Positions 62,227 through 64,000 of a stretch of 64,000 bases of DNA are shown piece after piece. The stretch is from Halocatena pleomorpha (lineage in GTDB: Archaea; Halobacteriota; Halobacteria; Halobacteriales; Haloarculaceae). Location: assembly GCF_003862495.1 (NCBI RefSeq), contig NZ_RRCH01000023.1:1-64000 (forward strand), in the 5' to 3' direction. A program made the translations under genes and the position numbers. The notes below the pieces were generated by a model that saw nothing but the letters and a program-made list of their open reading frames with translations, was not told the origin of the DNA and ran no database searches. Numbering within the stretch: position 1 is the stretch's first letter; every line of letters starts with the position of its first letter.

Positions 62227-62631
62227 TCCGCGCTTTCCACTGTGAGCCGTGGTGTCCCCTGTGACCGTTCCTACTATGGGAACGACTATCCCATAACCGT
62301 CCGGATGCGGCGTCACACGCCTGATCTCCGGAAGGAAACGACACTCCGAACGCAGCTATCGTTTGTCCGTAGCGAATCGATCGGTGTGAACCCATAGCGG
62401 GGCCGTGCGTGCTGTATCTTGCAGAATGAAAAATTCAATGAGACGGAAGTGAATAATGGTCGGTGGTCGTCTAGTCATTACAATAGTACGTCTGTAACTG
62501 TTCGGTAGATGGGAACCAGCTGTGTTCCGATCACCATCTGTCTCCATATCCTTTTCCTAACTGTATAATAGTAATTTTTATTGAGATAAGTTTATTATCT
62601 GTGTCGTATATTACTGTAATGGTGTCTATTA
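62227..62631. promoter_or_regulatory. Intergenic region with terminator-like hairpin and lyase promoter
   Basis: TATGGGA (62275-62281) and TCCCATA (62289-62295) form a perfect hairpin 50 bases after the LLM stop codon. Near the right end, AGATAA (62584-62589) and TTATCT (62595-62600) form a dyad within AT-rich DNA about 35 bp before the lyase start, probably TATA plus operator. No gene lies between. Confidence 0.45.
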
Positions 62632-63906
62632 ATGGCACACAACAGACGCACGTTTCTACGTGCGATCGCGGTTGGGAGTATCGGAACCTCTGTCCTCGGT
62701 GGAACCGCCACGGCGGTCCCGACCACCGAGCGCCGGGGATATGAAACGTTCAGCCAGTCGTCCTTTCAGGGGGGAGACGGCTTTGCCACGATGGGACCGT
62801 GGCTCGAAGAGGGTGCCGAGGTGTACACGATCACCGAACCGACGCGGGAGGCCGTGGAGGCGGCGTTCACCGCGAGCGGGTCACGCGTGGTCGTCTTCGA
62901 GACCAGCGGGACGATCGACCTCGGCGGCGAGCCGTTGGTGATCACGGAGGACAACTGTTGGGTAGCGGGCCAGACCGCCCCCTCGCCAGGTATCACCTTC
63001 ATCAAGGGGATGGTACAGATCGGTGCCAACAACTGCGTTGTTCAGCACATCCGCTCACGGATCGGACCGGGTTCTGACGGGAACATTCAGGGCAACGACG
63101 CGATCAACACCCAAGACGACACCCAGAACAACGTCATCGATCACTGCACGGCCTCGTGGGGCGTCGACGAATGCATGTCCGTCGGCTATGACACCGACAG
63201 AACGACGTACTCGAACAACCTGATCTACGAAGGATTGTATGATCCGTACGGAGACGGCTCCGATCACAACTACTGTACACTGATCGGTGATGGAGCCGAC
63301 CACGTCACGTTGCTCGGCAACGTCTGGGCCAAAGCCCGCAACCGGATTCCACGGCTCAAAAGCGACACACGAACCGTCGTCGTCAATAACTTCTGTTATT
63401 TCTTCGACGAGGCGTCGAACACCGACAGCTCGGCTGAAACGACGTGGGTCGGCAACAAGTACACCGGTGTGACGGCTACAGGTGAATCAATCGTCGAAGG
63501 CAGTGGCACGGTGTACAGCGAAGACAACGTCACGGCCGATCCGCCCATCGACTCGGATGTCTCGTTCGTCGAGGGCGACACCACCAGCTCGAAACCGCTC
63601 TGGCCAGACGGATTGACTGCCCTTTCGTCCGATACCGTCGAGAGCCACAATCTCGGGACGGCCGGCGCACGGCCTGCTGATCGGACCGCTAACGACGAGC
63701 GGATCGTTGGTGAGATCACTGACCGGGCGGGTAACGACCGCCTCGACAGTCCGTACGACTACTGGGTCGGCCACCCCGATGAGGTCGGCGGGTACCCATC
63801 GCTCTCGAACAACACGCATTCACTCTCGGTCCCCGGTAGCGGACGTCGTGAGTGGCTTCGAGCGTGGGCGCGCGCCGTCGAGGATCCGAACGCCAGCCCA
63901 CCCTGA
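62632..63906 (+). CDS. Tat-secreted pectate lyase (PL1-like) 3, single domain
   Basis: This 424-residue exported enzyme has a Tat leader (NRRTFLRAIAVGSIGTSVLG) followed by the PL1-like beta-helix alone: CWVAGQTAPSPGITFIKGMV, NNVIDHCTASWGVDECMSVG and RNRIPRLKSD. It is very similar to the lyase domain at 49014, including nearly identical nucleotide stretches, but lacks the lectin domain and has no DUF1349-like module. It is expected to cleave pectate outside the cell. The stop codon is 94 bp before the window end. Confidence 0.87.
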   Translation: MAHNRRTFLRAIAVGSIGTSVLGGTATAVPTTERRGYETFSQSSFQGGDGFATMGPWLEEGAEVYTITEPTREAVEAAFTASGSRVVVFETSGTIDLGGEPLVITEDNCWVAGQTAPSPGITFIKGMVQIGANNCVVQHIRSRIGPGSDGNIQGNDAINTQDDTQNNVIDHCTASWGVDECMSVGYDTDRTTYSNNLIYEGLYDPYGDGSDHNYCTLIGDGADHVTLLGNVWAKARNRIPRLKSDTRTVVVNNFCYFFDEASNTDSSAETTWVGNKYTGVTATGESIVEGSGTVYSEDNVTADPPIDSDVSFVEGDTTSSKPLWPDGLTALSSDTVESHNLGTAGARPADRTANDERIVGEITDRAGNDRLDSPYDYWVGHPDEVGGYPSLSNNTHSLSVPGSGRREWLRAWARAVEDPNASPP

Positions 63907-64000
63907 CCGGACACGCTTCAGCGTCTTCGAGAATCATCCGCTACAACCGGATCGCGGTACCGGCCGATCCGATCGGTGTATCCGTACCGCGTCGCACAAC
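63907..64000. other. Window end, no feature seen
   Basis: The last 94 bases after the lyase stop codon contain no start of a recognisable gene. Confidence 0.5.

Noticed and set aside
1-64000. tRNA or rRNA genes
   Set aside because: I looked for conserved T-loop and acceptor patterns and rRNA signatures in the gaps and found none I would support; a covariance-model scan would be decisive.

Overview
The window comes from the chromosome (or a large replicon) of a halophilic archaeon of class Halobacteria. The signs are acidic proteins, Tat signal peptides with twin arginines, promoters with TATA boxes, a PolD small subunit, archaeosine-precursor genes, an F420-dependent reductase and two-domain CopA. 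I could not fix the genus from sequence alone. I see no rRNA, tRNA or CRISPR array.

Layout. 1-14 kb is mostly core genes: a secreted protein with Thr-rich heptads, a YdjM-like membrane protein, an S9 peptidase, a FilR1-like regulator beside a Tat-secreted protein (duplicated in tandem, the second regulator copy decayed), CopA, an MFS transporter and PolD small subunit. 14-17.2 kb is a partition island: a ParA-type ATPase and a small acidic partner, flanked on both sides by long arrays of a degenerate 9-bp unit (consensus about NNNNACNGT). A ParA remnant and a possible IS200/IS605 end lie beside it. Smaller clusters of the same 9-bp unit recur near 23.7 kb and, weakly, 31.9 kb. 17.2-32 kb holds an aldehyde dehydrogenase, the queD-queE-queC operon, a J-domain membrane protein without HPD, a site-2 protease with CBS domains, an HtrA lipoprotein, RidA, an F420:NADP reductase-like protein, an amidohydrolase, a methyltransferase, and a TetR regulator divergent from an ABC-2 exporter.

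32-64 kb is a pectin/uronate utilisation region. It has four Tat-secreted PL1-like pectate lyases, an intracellular GH28 polygalacturonase, an esterase, a Dpp/Opp-type ABC importer, a uronate dehydrogenase-like enzyme, two enolase-superfamily dehydratases (one frameshifted), two DHDPS-family enzymes, a 2-hydroxyacid dehydrogenase, a Gfo/Idh oxidoreductase, a ThuA protein, an unassigned 628-residue protein and an IclR regulator. The inferred scheme is: secreted lyases cut pectate, the ABC importer takes up oligomers, GH28 trims them inside the cell, uronate is oxidised to aldarate, and aldarate is dehydrated by the enolase and DHDPS-family enzymes towards 2-oxoglutarate semialdehyde.

Most likely to be new: the ParA/small-partner locus with more than 70 tandem 9-bp units, resembling a centromere of the type read by ribbon-helix-helix partition proteins, with satellite clusters kilobases away.
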